This document shows, one piece after another, positions 35,351-46,089 of a DNA stretch of 64,000 nt (the first letter of the stretch is position 1; every line of letters begins with the position of its first letter). The notes below the pieces were generated by a model. That model had not been told where the DNA came from. It did not search any database and saw only the letters and a program-made list of their open reading frames with translations. A program made the position numbers and the translations under genes. The stretch is from Chionoecetes opilio (taxonomy: Eukaryota; Arthropoda; Malacostraca; Decapoda; Majidae): positions 32,501-96,500 of the forward strand of contig JACEEZ010020444.1 in assembly GCA_016584305.1 (NCBI GenBank), read 5' to 3'.

Positions 35351-36146
35351 AATACAGCCAAAGACTACTCTATACTGGACTTGCTACTCATTTTGGGCTA
35401 TTTCCAGTGGAGGCCAGTTTTGCGATTCCTGCCATTTGCGAACATCACTCCCTTTTCCCTTCCTATGGTTTATCAGTATATATGATATACCGTTATCTTC
35501 GTAAATGTTTGTTCTATAATATTATCAAATAAAAAACAGTAAAATATACTAAAGAAATGCCATTATGAGAGAGTGAAGAAATATCCATGAACTTAATATT
35601 CATATAATATTTATTAATAATAATATTATAGAACAAACATTTACGAAGATAACAGTGTATCATTTATACTGATAAGCCATAGTCTACTGTATTCATGGAA
35701 CACTTTTTTACTTGCCGATCCGATTGATGATGTTATTTTTTTAGTTAACGCTAATTTATGCATGGTTCTAATTCATTTATCAGAAAACGAAATATATCAA
35801 TGGAAAGCTAATGAAAATCCGCTTCTATTGAGACGTTTCATCTAAAATGTTTTCTCGCAAAATTTTAAATGGCGAAGAGTTTAAGTATATATTGAGGTCA
35901 TGCATATTTCTTCACTCTCTCATAATGGCCTTCCTTTAATGTATTTTAATGTTTTTTATTTGATAATATTATAGAACAAACATTTACGAAGATAACGGTA
36001 TATCATATATACTGATAAACCTTAGGAAGGGAAATAGGGGTGATGTTCTAAAATGGCAGGAATCGCTAAACTGGCCTCCACTGGTCATGGGCGGGTTGGC
36101 GCGGGGCACGAGTAGCAAGTCCAGTATAGAGTAGTCTTTGATACAG
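35351..36146. mobile_element. Foldback element with ~390-bp inverted arms
   Basis: The outer arm CAAAGACTACTCTATACTGG and the following AGTGGAGGCCAGTTT block recur inverted at the right end. The inner part, from TTTATCAGTATATATGATAT at about 35470 to its mirror near 36020, is the same family as the inner foldback at 12306-13005. No coding content. Confidence 0.8.
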
Positions 36147-36201
36147 CCTTTGAACTGCAGTTTATCGTTCTACAGACACTCCTACCTGTTGCAGGCCAGC
36201 G

Positions 36202-36597
36202 ATGGAGGCAACCACGCAGCTGCACGGGAGGGGTAACAAAACATATCTGGCTGAGCGGTCGTTGTTCATGTGGCTGTGGAGGAATGGCCAGTCGGTGCGA
36301 TGCATAGCAAAGCAGACCGGCCGGAGTCCCACCACCGTACGGCGATGGCTGCACCGGCTACAGAAGGATAATTTGCAAACTGAGTTGCGAGTAGCGAAAC
36401 AACTCACTCCGCTTTTCCCGTCTCCGTTTATTAATGTAGTTGATCTGTACAATACGATAAGAATTAGCATATCTCTGTGGGAAGGTGTGCTGAATGCACT
36501 GACGAGTAAAACTTTAGCTTATTATAATGAGTATCAGTACTTATTGTCAAGGCATGAGCTACCTATAAAAGGAACTAAAGGAAAGGGTCCTCTAAAG
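36202..36597 (+). CDS. HTH-domain protein fragment (transposase-like N-terminus)
   Basis: Starts MEATTQLHGRGNKTYLAERS 55 bp right of the foldback. Residues about 20-50 (WRNGQSVRCIAKQTGRSPT, then TVRRWLHRL) form a helix-turn-helix of the homeodomain-like kind found at the N-terminus of Tc1/mariner and related transposases and resolvases. After about residue 60 the sequence loses any family look. The frame runs into the hAT terminus at 36598, so the stop is not native. It could be exon 1 of a gene, or a solitary DNA-binding protein of an element. Confidence 0.4.
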
Positions 36598-37191
36598 TAG
36601 TGGTTCCCAAACTTTTTCTGGTCTGTACCCACTTTTTATGTGATCATTATCCATGGCCCCCCATCCATAACCCGTGACTACAGTCACTGTCTACATACAG
36701 TCCTACACTCATTAGGTCAAAATAAAAACCACTCTAGCAATCAATACCTGTAATTTTATTGATTTCAATTGTAATTTTGTTCTTTTGTTGAGTATTTATT
36801 AAATATCAATATGTATCTTCCTTTGTTGAATCTTATATAATTATTAAAATGGAAACTAAACAAGTAATACAATGCACATAAAAGAATGTCCATACCGAGA
36901 GTAATTAAAAATAGCTAAATTTGCAAAAACCTGTTTCAGCAATATATAATAAAAATAAATGTTTTCTTCACTTGAATCCCCATTCCACTCAGTGTGAAGG
37001 GTGATGTTGCAGATTATCAACAAGTTTCTTGATTCGTGGTTTTGTTTCATTTTATGTACACCGTAGGTGTACTCATCAAGTCACATCAAGTCTGTTGCGA
37101 TATTATGTCTTAAAGTTGAGTAGTTGAGAGAATGCACCTCACAAGAATAAGTTGATGAAAATGGTAGGAGGTGGCGAAAAGCTAAGTCACA

Positions 37192-38772
37192 TCAATTTGG
37201 GTATGAAGCTGCCACTGATGACCAAAATACTGTGAGAGATTCAGTTTCAAACTTCATATTGGCTCCTGAATCTTCCTGAAGTGTCATCAGCTCAGTTTGA
37301 CCATCATCATTGTCATCAGGTATGCATGTCACTGGAGCAGTGAAGGGGAACCTTACTAGCCGAGAGGTTTCGCTTTGAATATCTGGGAAGTACCTTTTAA
37401 ATTCCTCTTCCAAGGTCTCGAGATGTTGGGTAATCAAGTTCTGTGTAGCAGCATCACACTCCTCTGCAATTTCTGACACTGTTTCCAACATTGCCAAGTT
37501 TCCCAGTCCAACTTTGCGCCTCCAATTCTCCATCTTACGAATGAAAGCTTTGATTTTGTCCACAAAATCGATTATCAAGCTTCCTTTCCCTTGTAGTTCC
37601 AGGTTGAGTGTGTTCAGCTGTTTAAATATGTCAACAAGGTAAGCTAGCCGTATTTCGAAGCCATTTTCAGACCATGCTGACAGCAAATCTTGCTTGTTCT
37701 GTATCCTGAGAAGGAGGCTGATCTCTTCTTTGAGCTTAAATACACGCTGAACTACATTTCCTTTGGATAGCCAGCTGCTGTATGAAAAAGGAGGGTTTCA
37801 CGAACTGCATCCATATCTTGGCAGAGTTTCTTGAAAAGGCGTGTGTTAAGAGCACTACCTTTTACAAAGTTAACTGTCTTTATAATGGTATTCAGAGTGT
37901 CCAGTAATTATGAGGGTAGTGTTTTTGATGCAAGAGCTTGCCTGTGGATCATGCAGTAAAGAGGGATAGCATTTGGTGCTTTTTGTATAACTCTTGTAAC
38001 GAAACCTGACTGAGAACCCAACATGTCTGGAGCCATGGCTGTGCATATCCCACAGAGATTGCTCCAGGCAAGACCTTCAGCTTCAAAGAATTCTGTAAGT
38101 TTCTGCATTACATCTTCACCTTTGGTAGATTGCTCGAGAGGTTCACAAAACAAAAATTCTTCGTTCAGATCCTCATCATGAACATACCTTACAAAAGCCA
38201 TGAGTTGTGAGCAGGACTGGACGTCAGTGGACTCGTCGAGTTGGATACTGAATAATCCAGCTCCTTTAATTTCCTGTATCACCTGCTCTTTGATGTCATC
38301 AGATATTTGAGAAATTCAGCATTGCACTGTATTTTTTTTTGAGAGAAATAGCATTCAGCTTTTCAGCGCTTTTCTCACCCAAAACAAGCTTGACCATCGT
38401 TTTTGCACATGGCAAAATTAACTCCTCCCCGATTGTGTGAGGCTTCTTTTTCTTTGCTATTTCAAGGGAAACAAGAAATGATGCCTCCACTACTGCAGCA
38501 TTTTGTTGATGAATGGAACCACTGGCATCAAGACGTTGTCTCTTCATGTTTAATTCTTGTCGACTAAAGAAAGAACGATCTTTGCCTGCATGTTGAGGAT
38601 GCTTGGTTTCTAGGTGTTATTTAAGCTTACTGGGCCTTAGTGATTCAGCTGTGAGTATTTTGTGACAAATCACACACTGAGGCTTCACTACACCTTTATC
38701 AATAATACTTCTAAATCCAAAGTCCAGGTAGTTGTCAACATAGTTGCGTTTCTTGTTAGAAGCCATCACTTG
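37192..38772 (-). pseudogene. ZBED5-like hAT transposase (copy 2)
   Basis: Same protein as at 16265-17853, from the MASNKKRNYVDNYLDF start near 38766 to the VAASYPN stop at 37192. It keeps a longer C-terminal frame (37192-37686) than copy 1 (NWRRKVGLGNLAMLE and onward). The stop in the BED finger and the stop after KTLPS are at the same codons as in copy 1. An extra T tract at 38331-38340 shifts the frame. Confidence 0.85.
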
Positions 38773-38820
38773 CAGACTATACCTGCAATGCACAAAGAAA
38801 AACTGCTATAGCTAAAGTAT

Positions 38821-39675
38821 GGCCCGGTTCAGACTTCACGTATTTGCTACGTCCGTCTTGTTATCGTGACGTCACCGTGACGTCACGATGACGTTACCTC
38901 GTCTCACTGGTCGATCACTCCCGCTCGCTCATATCAGAAAAAATTACAGTATAAAACCCCCTTGCTTTCCTTACTTCCTCCCTTTTGTACCCCATGACAC
39001 ACTTATTACTCCCTTTACTATATCCCCCTTCACTCCCTGGCCTATCTATATAGCGCTACAATCCCCTGACTATGGCAAAGGTTATAAGTGGAATCTGTTT
39101 AGCGGGGTCCAAAAGTGTTGCCACATATCGCAGTCGTGGATGCATTTTTCAAGTCACTAATAATTACTACCTATTACACGGCCTGCAGAGGGTATTGGTG
39201 ACGTAGCGTGATACTGTAGGAAGGATGGTATAAAGTAGCTACTAGAGGGGCACGTGAGAGGATTAGAACTAGAGAACACGAGAAATAACGCATTAAAATA
39301 TACAGAGGTAGTGGTGGTAGTCGAGCTTACAATCAAGCAGCGGTGCCGCTGTTCCGCCTTCAAGCAGCGGAACACAATATTTTCACACATGTATGTCTTC
39401 CATTACTAATATTGTCTTCCAGAATCACTGATAATAAATATATTTTAAATCAGACCTTGGAAACAGCATTATTTTGATATTGCAAAACTTAGTTACGTAT
39501 AATGTTCTATAGATTGTGGCACCACCGCTCACGCAGCCCGCCAAAAGAATTGGAGGCTCCGAATCTTTTGCCTCCAGACGCACGTCTTTCAAGGTCACAC
39601 AGGCAGGAAGTGACGTCACGATGACGTCACGTTGGCAAGACGGACGTAGCAATTACGTATAGTCTGAACCCCGCA
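38821..39675. mobile_element. TIR element (MITE) inside hAT copy 2
   Basis: Inverted ends GGTTCAGACTTCACGTA and TACGTATAGTCTGAACC, continuing through TTGCTACGTCCGTCTTG. TAT on both sides is a possible target duplication. It is absent from the same position in hAT copy 1, which gives the empty site. Repeated GTGACGTCACGATGACGTCA blocks lie next to both ends. Confidence 0.85.
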
Positions 39676-40424
39676 TATGTCATCATCCATAATAATCAGA
39701 ATAATAAAATGGTAAAAGCTTCAGCTCACAAAGAGTGCAACCACTTATAAGCAACATTTTTAAGCGGTTCATAATAATGAGAAGTTGGAAGGAAGTTACA
39801 TTTTGCGTTACTGAGCTCTGTTTTGAAAATAAATAAATAGATTGTAGAAAAATAAAGCAGAGTGTTATTTACCTTAATCTTAATATACTTCATGATGCAG
39901 AGCTTACTTACCATTAAAGTGGTATTGATGTTGGCTTAAGTTCATGTAACACTGAAATATTCACAGGTAGGCTCAAACTGATTATATGGGGAGGCACACA
40001 CGGTGATCGATGTTGCGATTGTGAATGTGTGGTTAACTATGAACAATTCGAACACCCTTACTGATACTCAATATTCAAGACCAGGTTCTCATACAGAATC
40101 CATAGCTTAGGAAGCCTTAGAATTATGTAGGGTGAAAATTGTCTACTACCCTAATACATCTCAATGTCTTGTTTTATATCAAGAACACAGAATCAGATCT
40201 AAACAGATATTTAAACAACAGATTTTGGGACAGATTACTCATATGTCTGGCAGCAAGGCATTGCACAAACCTGTACGGAACCTGCGAGTTCACTCCACTG
40301 GTTGGCTACCCGCTCAAACACTTTGGTTTCATCTGTATATATAGCCTCAGCTTATGGCCCCCTACATTTTGCTATGTGGCCCCCCAGGGGGCCATAACCC
40401 CCAGTTTGGGAACCACTGCTCTAA

Positions 40425-40545
40425 AGGAACCCATTGCCCTAAGAGAACCCCTTACCTTAAATGAACCCATCGCCCGAAGAGAGAACCCATTGCCTTTAGA
40501 GAGCCCATTGCGCTAAGAGAACCCATCGCCCGAAGAGAGCCAGTT
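40425..40545. repeat. ~19-bp minisatellite
   Basis: Five to six imperfect units of AAGAGAACCCATTGCCCTA type directly right of the hAT duplication. Confidence 0.8.
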
Positions 40546-40680
40546 CGGCAGGCAGCAAGCACCTGCAGTACACGAGCCTTACACATCGCCGCCTGAAATT
40601 GGTGAGCTCGAAATGCTGAGTTTGAATCCAGCCGGAAGCAACTTTGTCTTCCACCGTCAAGTGGCCGAAGACTACCCACA

Positions 40681-40853
40681 TCAAGATAAAGAGACAGAAG
40701 GTAACGTCACCTCCCCGGGGCGTCGAGGCAAAATCAGTACATTGTGCGCATGACGTCAATGGGTATCGCGCTAACGGCTCCACCGTTCAAATATTTTATG
40801 GCCTCATTCAGGCCTCACCGCCGACCCGATACCTGACACCTCCCACCATTTTT

Positions 40854-40921
<68 letters not shown>

Positions 40922-41002
40922 GTCCACCCTCATTCTCTCTCCTTTCGTTTTGCTCATCGTAAGCCAACCCATAATGCTTTACTTGATACAGTATTGTGTA
41001 CT

Positions 41003-41087
<85 letters not shown>

Positions 41088-41382
41088 GCTAGCACTCAAG
41101 CTGGGGACGAGACCCTTTGCTTGTGCCGCTGTTGCCGCGGGACAAGCAAAGTTCATTTCCCACCTGACATGCAAGGCCATGCCTTATTTTCTTATGTTCT
41201 TATGTTCATACCTCCTCCCTTCCCTTACTTTCTCCTCCTCCTACCCCTTCCCCTACCTCCTCCTCCTCCTCCATCTTCTCTTTCACTCTCACTTTCCTCC
41301 TCGCCCTCTTAATTCTTATTGACGTCACTTCCCCCAGCGCGGCAAAAGGAAGGTGACGTTACCTTCTGTCTCTTTACCTTGA
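40681..41382 (+). mobile_element. TIR element, copy 1 of an inverted pair
   Basis: Both ends carry AAAGAGACAGAAGGTAACGT in inverted orientation. Inside are TC and GA microsatellites and a conserved segment (GGGGACGAGACCCTTTGCTT ... TGACATGCAAGGCCATGCCT) ending in CTTATGTTCTTATGTT repeats, which resembles a retroposed tail. Non-coding. Confidence 0.75.
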
Positions 41383-41789
41383 CCCACATGCTGCGCATCA
41401 AGTCCACCTTTGACGGCGAGTGCATCGGGGGACACCGGGGGGCGGTATGAGCCTATAACAATCAAAGGCGACACTATAAAGCCCTGCTTGCGCCACCACG
41501 GTGAGGGCCAATCATACCAGCTCTCAGGAGAAACATATAGGCGCCTTAAAGTAATCGTCCAGACCCATTTTTTCTTTGCATAATTATGTTGAATGATCAT
41601 TCAAACATTTTTTTTCCTTTTTTCCCCAATTGGGCCTCCAGCAGGGGAGGACCAAGGGCTAACTTGAGCCCGTCAGAGAGGCAGCCTACTAGTGCGGCAG
41701 GGCGGCGGCGCTAGGCTGCGGGCAAAAAAGACTTGAGGCGAGGGGCATGGCTATACACTCACCGTTCCCGGAAGAGAGGAGAGTGTTCG
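41383..41789. other. Spacer between the inverted pair
   Basis: No gene recognised. A minus frame (41325-41600) spans it without known motif. The string CTGGACGATTACTTTAAGGC (minus) recurs beside the MITE at 46683-46703, so part of this is repeat. Confidence 0.4.
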
Positions 41790-42173
41790 TCAAGGTAAAG
41801 AGACAGAAGGTAACGTCACCTCCCTTTTGCCGCGCTGGGGGAAGTGACGTCAATAAGAATTAAGAGGGCGAGGAGGGTGAGAGTGAGAGAAGATGGAGGA
41901 GGAGGAGGAGGAGGAGGAGGAGGAGGTAGGGGAAGGGATAGGAGGAGGAGAAGGTAAGGGAAGGGAGGAGGTATGAACATAATAACATAAGAAACATAAG
42001 AAAATAAGGCATGGCCTTGCATGTCAGGTGGGAAATGAACTTTGCTTGTTCGGCAAAGCGGTAACAGCGGCACAAGCAAAGGGTCTCGTCCCCAGCTTGT
42101 GTGCTAGCTAGAACTCTCTCTCTCCCTCGAGTATACAATACTGATCAAGGTAAAGAATATGGGTGGCTTACGG

Positions 42174-42247
<74 letters not shown>

Positions 42248-42413
42248 GGTGGGAGGTGTCAGGTATCGGGTCGGCGGTGAGGCCTGAGTGAGGTCATGAA
42301 CTATTTGAACGGTGGCGCCGTTGGCGCGATACCCATTGACGTCATGCGCACAAAGGACTGATTTTGCCTCGACGCTCCGGGGAGGTGACGTTACCTTATG
42401 TTTCTTTATCTTG
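41790..42413 (-). mobile_element. TIR element, copy 2 of the inverted pair
   Basis: Reverse complement of 40681-41382 apart from microsatellite length and a missing GTCCACCC segment. It has the same AAAGAGACAGAAGGTAACGT ends. Confidence 0.75.
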
Positions 42414-42419
42414 GTGTTC

Positions 42420-43121
42420 GTGCTGCTGGCGTGCGGCACGAGGTCAGGTGAGCAGGTTGTCCATCCTGACCCCGCTGTGGGGAGTCACCTTGTCGTGGTG
42501 GCGGAACTTGAAGCGTGGTCGACGGCGCCACCTACTCTGGCGGCCTGCTTGTCATTGTTGGGTTCGGTGGCCGTCGGCCTCGTGGACCAAGCGCTCCCCC
42601 TTCGTCACTGGGAGGTGGAGCCTTCCGGTGATGTCGCCTTTATGCTTCCTTCCCCTTTCTCTCCTTTCTTAGGGCGATTCTAGGCCCGGTGAGACTCTTC
42701 TCTTCCGTCTCACGCTTCTTCTTCTTTTTATACTTCACGCTCCGCTCCCTACGTGTTTGCCGTGCGTGGCATTCCGTATATTCCCCGCGCGCCCCTCTAT
42801 CTGGGAGTTGAGTCCACCGCGGGGCGGGTTGTAGTTCCCTCTGGAGTGCAACACGCTCCTTTGGTAGGGTTGGGGTAAGACGGGAGGTCCAGTGTGGCCC
42901 CGCTGGATCAATCGGCTGGTCATGCGTTGGCTAGGGCCAAGCGGAGGCTGCCTGGTGGGCACCGCATCGGTCCCGCGGCTGCCACCACACACTAGGCAAC
43001 CGAAGCGTATACTTCCCCGCTACCCCTGGAGCTGTTGGGTGAGGTCCTTCCCCAACAGACAGCTTCCCCTTGTTGGGCTCCGTGGTGGGTGGGGGCGTGG
43101 GGAAGTGAAGTAATTTTGTTT
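42420..43121 (+). other. 5' untranslated part of a LINE
   Basis: GC-rich leader with TGTCCATCCTGACCCCGCTG and GGGGAGTCACCTTGTCGTGG, running without a break into the ORF1 start at 43122. It lies hard against the TIR element at 42413. Inferred from position. Confidence 0.45.
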
Positions 43122-44110
43122 ATGTATCAACCTAAAAATTTACCCCGGCCTGCCTCTCTCCCTGACGTCCGCTTGTCCTCGACATCTCCCATTGGATCCT
43201 CTCACATTGCCACTCTGGCGCCTTTCCAGGCCCGACGTGGCACGAAGCGGGCAGCCGCCCCTAACTCCTCAGCTCCCCGGTCTGGCGGTCCCCGCTTCAA
43301 GGGACGCAGACAGGGATTGAGAGACGAGCCTGGCCATAGGGGCACTTCTACGTTGGACACCTTGTTTCTGTCCAACGTGTCCCAGGCCTTGTCTTACAGA
43401 GCAATACATGATATTTTCAAGGCTTATGATGTGGTTCGCCGCATCCGTCTTATTTATGATGACAATGGACAAACAAATAGGTGCTACATAAATTTTGCTG
43501 CAGCAGATGATGCATCCTCTGCTAATGAGGAAGCCACACAGATGGAAATTGGAGCGAGACATTACAGAGCCGAACTCATTCGCTCTGTAAATGTTGGAGA
43601 CAGCCCTGATGACTACATCCCCAACACTTTTGAGGAAACTACAACATCTACTCCACCTGTCCGCCATAGCCCTACCCCTTCTTGGTACGTGGCGTATTAT
43701 AAGGAAAGTGGTGGCAATTTTTTCCTTGCGGTGCGGTATTGGAAAAAGAAATTGGAATGATCCCGGAAGGCCACCTGAAAAGGTATGGCAGGGGGGCTCT
43801 AATCCGAGCCAAGGACCTTACTCAGGCTCGGATGCTCTTCCACATGCCCATCACCGAAGACAGCATTTTTGATACCATCAAACCTCATCCAAAATTCAAT
43901 ACCAGCAAAGGCGTAGTCTACAACTACGACCTCTTTGAGTTTTCGGAGGCAGAAATACTAAACATGTGCCCGGAAAGAGTTCAACAGGTCTATAAGGTCA
44001 GAGGAAGCAAAAACATGATCATTATAGCTTTCTGCAGATCAAGTCTCCCCGATTGCATCAAACTTGTTTATGGATGGAGTAATAAGATAAATCAAAGCAA
44101 AGGTTGGTGA
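43122..44110 (+). pseudogene. LINE ORF1 (RRM-like RNA-binding protein)
   Basis: Starts MYQPKNLPRPASLPDV with a basic, Pro/Ser-rich N terminus. An RRM-like fold follows: TLFLSNVSQALSYRAIHDIF (RNP2-like strand, helix) then RCYINFAAADDA (RNP1-like). After a one-base frameshift near 43735 comes a second domain (IPEGHLKRYGRGALIRAKDL, PHPKFNTSKGVVYNYDLFEF). I recall this two-domain ORF1 beside LINE-B-type ORF2 in decapods, so it may be the front half of that family. ORF2 does not follow here. The protein would coat LINE RNA. Confidence 0.6.
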
Positions 44111-44114
44111 TGTT

Positions 44115-44546
44115 GGTATAGGTATCCGGTCATTTCGCCCACATGCCATTTCACCACACCATAGAGTCATTTCGCCCACAGGTCAATTCGCCAACACTAT
44201 GGAGTCCTTTCGCCCACACTATGGAGTCATTTCGCCCACACTATGGAGTCTAGGAGCTAGGAGGTTAGGTTGTATTTGCTTAGTGTGTGTCGAGAACCCC
44301 CCCCTATGCTAGGAGGTTTGGTTAGATTTGTTTAGGTTAGGTTAGGGTAGGTTAGATTTGGTTAGGTTAGGTTAGATTTTGTTAGGTTAGGATCGGTTAG
44401 ATTTGGTTAGGTTAGGTTTGCTTAGGTTAGGTTATCGGTGGGTCAAGCCCCCTGCTAGGGTAGGTTAATTTTGGTTAGGTTAGGTTTATTTTGGTTATGC
44501 AATTTTCTCTAGATATAAGGAAATTACCATAGATCTAGGGAATTAT
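44115..44546. repeat. CATTTCGCCCAC minisatellite plus degenerate TTAGG repeats
   Basis: First a minisatellite of GTCATTTCGCCCACACTATG type (44140-44250), then about 250 bp of GGTTAGGTTAG and GGTTAGATTTG repeats. The left part of an element whose right part resumes at 45476. An inverted relative is at 51640-52260. Confidence 0.75.
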
Positions 44547-44556
44547 ACCCCCCTAC

Positions 44557-45475
44557 AATCAATCAATAATTGGGGGCATACGCTGGGGGGCGCATCGCCT
44601 CGCCCACCCTTCGACGCCACTCCCGGGGGTCACCACGCGCGAGTTCCCATGCAGGCTCCTTTCCCATACCAAGCAGCTCTCGACAAGAAACATCAACTTG
44701 CCCCAGCCACGAGCCTTGTGGGCGCCCCCTTGGCCTCCTCCTGGATACACCTGCCCCACACGTCACAGCACTCTCAGTCCCAGAATACAGACCAGTTATG
44801 AAACCAATAGTCCTTGCAGGAATCCCTCGAAGTCGCAGAAGATCCCAGAGTGACTCACGATGCACTGAGTCAAACGCCTTCTTGAGATCAACATAGGCTG
44901 CAAGCATCCCCTGTCGAAACTCACGTCGGCGTTCCACCAGGACACGAAGCGCTAGGATACGGTCCGTTGTTGACTTACCAGGCGTGAAACCAGACTGCTG
45001 AGGTCTCCGATGCTTCACCAGATGACTGCGAATTCGTGTCAGCAATAGATGGGCAAGCACCTTGCCTGGTACGCTGAGCAGTGTAATACCGCGATAATTG
45101 TTGCAGTCCTGACGGTCCCCTTTCCCTTTCCAGATAGGGACGACCAGCCCCCTTTTCCAGTCAGGAGGAATGGTACCTGATTGCCACACGGCAGTCAGGA
45201 CAGCATGCAACCCGCGGATCATGGCCTCACCCCCAGCTTTGAGGAGCTCAGCACTGATATTACAAACACCAGCTGCCTTTCCACCCTTCAACTTTGCTAC
45301 AGCCTCTCTGACTTCGTCAAGAGAGGGTGCGGTTTCGTCAATGGGAGGATCGGCATCCACTGCCTGTACCTCAGTGGTACAGGCAGCTGGAGGCAGTACA
45401 GGGAAGCTGCTCAGTTGGAGGGTCCACCGTTGGAGGACCCTCCAACGGTGCTGGAGGACGTTGGAGGACCCTCCA
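44557..45475 (-). mobile_element. LINE-A copy inserted in the TTAGG-containing repeat
   Basis: Flanked by a 10-bp duplication ACCCCCCTAC (44547-44556 and 45476-45485), with a (TTGA)n-type tail at 44557-44570. The uninterrupted target is preserved in the inverted relative near 51800. Confidence 0.88.
44563..45475 (-). pseudogene. LINE-A reverse transcriptase with internal deletion
   Basis: From 45475: VDADPPIDETAPSLDEV, AGVCNISAELLKAGGEAM and NNYRGITLLSVPGKVL. Then RPQQSGFTPGKSTTDRI, VDLKKAFDSV (first catalytic Asp region) and TGLYSGTESAVTCGAGVS. It then jumps straight to RRRPRGRPQGSWLGQVDV and the C-terminus PPAYAPN. About 250 residues, including the F-A-D-D motif, are missing in frame relative to 29257-30276. 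The deletion keeps the frame open. Confidence 0.85.
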
Positions 45476-45720
45476 ACCCCCCTACACAACTCCTTAATTA
45501 CGTGTTTCCGACGCATAATTTGTTCCCCACCCGAAAACCCCGCATTCCCACAGGTCCCCAAACTTGTTTGGGGGAAGTGGGAGAGTATGGGCAAACACTA
45601 GAAATCTACCGTCATTTCGCCCAAGGTTACTGGTGGTTCATTCCATTTCTGCCAGAGGAAGATATGTGACTCCATGGCTCCGTGACATGGATCGTGTGGG
45701 CGAATTGACTTTAGAGTGAG
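45476..45720. repeat. Right part of the TTAGG-containing repeat
   Basis: Matches the inverted relative at 51665-51810 (ACGTGTTTCCGACGCATAAT, CCCCAAACTTGTTTGGGG), then a CGAATTGACTCTTACATGTG segment echoing the 44140 minisatellite. Confidence 0.75.
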
Positions 45721-45772
45721 CGAATTGACTCTTACATGTGGGCATTGATATTCTAGGTGCTATATTTCCGCG

Positions 45773-46089
45773 CTCGCTGACAACATAGAGAAAACCTGAG
45801 GTGATGGTTGCTGTGCAAAGGCTTCTAAACCAGGAAAACAGTCACAGCAGATAAAGTTAGTAAGAAAGTGATTAAGAAAAGAAGTAAGAAGATTATTAAG
45901 AAGAAGTAATTAATTAGAAGTTTAAGCAATTAAGAAGTTTAAGAAGTAAGCTAGTGGTAGGGATACATTACGTACCTACCAGTTGCTTACCTTTTGACGA
46001 GGCTCTGTTATGACTCTGTTTTCTTGGTTTAGAAGCCTCTGCACATCAGCCATTACCTCAGGTCTTCTCTATAGTGTTGTCAGCGAGAA
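45773..46089. repeat. Inverted repeat, ~75-bp arms
   Basis: Arm 1 (45773-45846) CTCGCTGACAACATAGAGAA ... GGCTTCTAAACCAGGAAAAC, and arm 2 (46013-46089) its complement with a few changes. The 166-bp spacer contains AAGTAAGAAG-type A/G repeats. Possibly a small foldback element. Confidence 0.75.

Larger units (their letters stand above)
36598..40418 (-). mobile_element. hAT transposon copy 2
   Basis: Ends TAGTGGTTCCCAAAC (first base mutated) and GTTTGGGAACCACTG, with a perfect 8-bp duplication CTCTAAAG at 36590-36597 and 40419-40426. The length is 3821 bp, which is copy 1 plus one 855-bp insertion (38821-39675). Confidence 0.95.

Noticed and set aside
44270..44500. True telomere or telomeric block
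   Set aside because: TTAGG register is broken every few units and the stretch is part of a dispersed element with a second copy at 51840.
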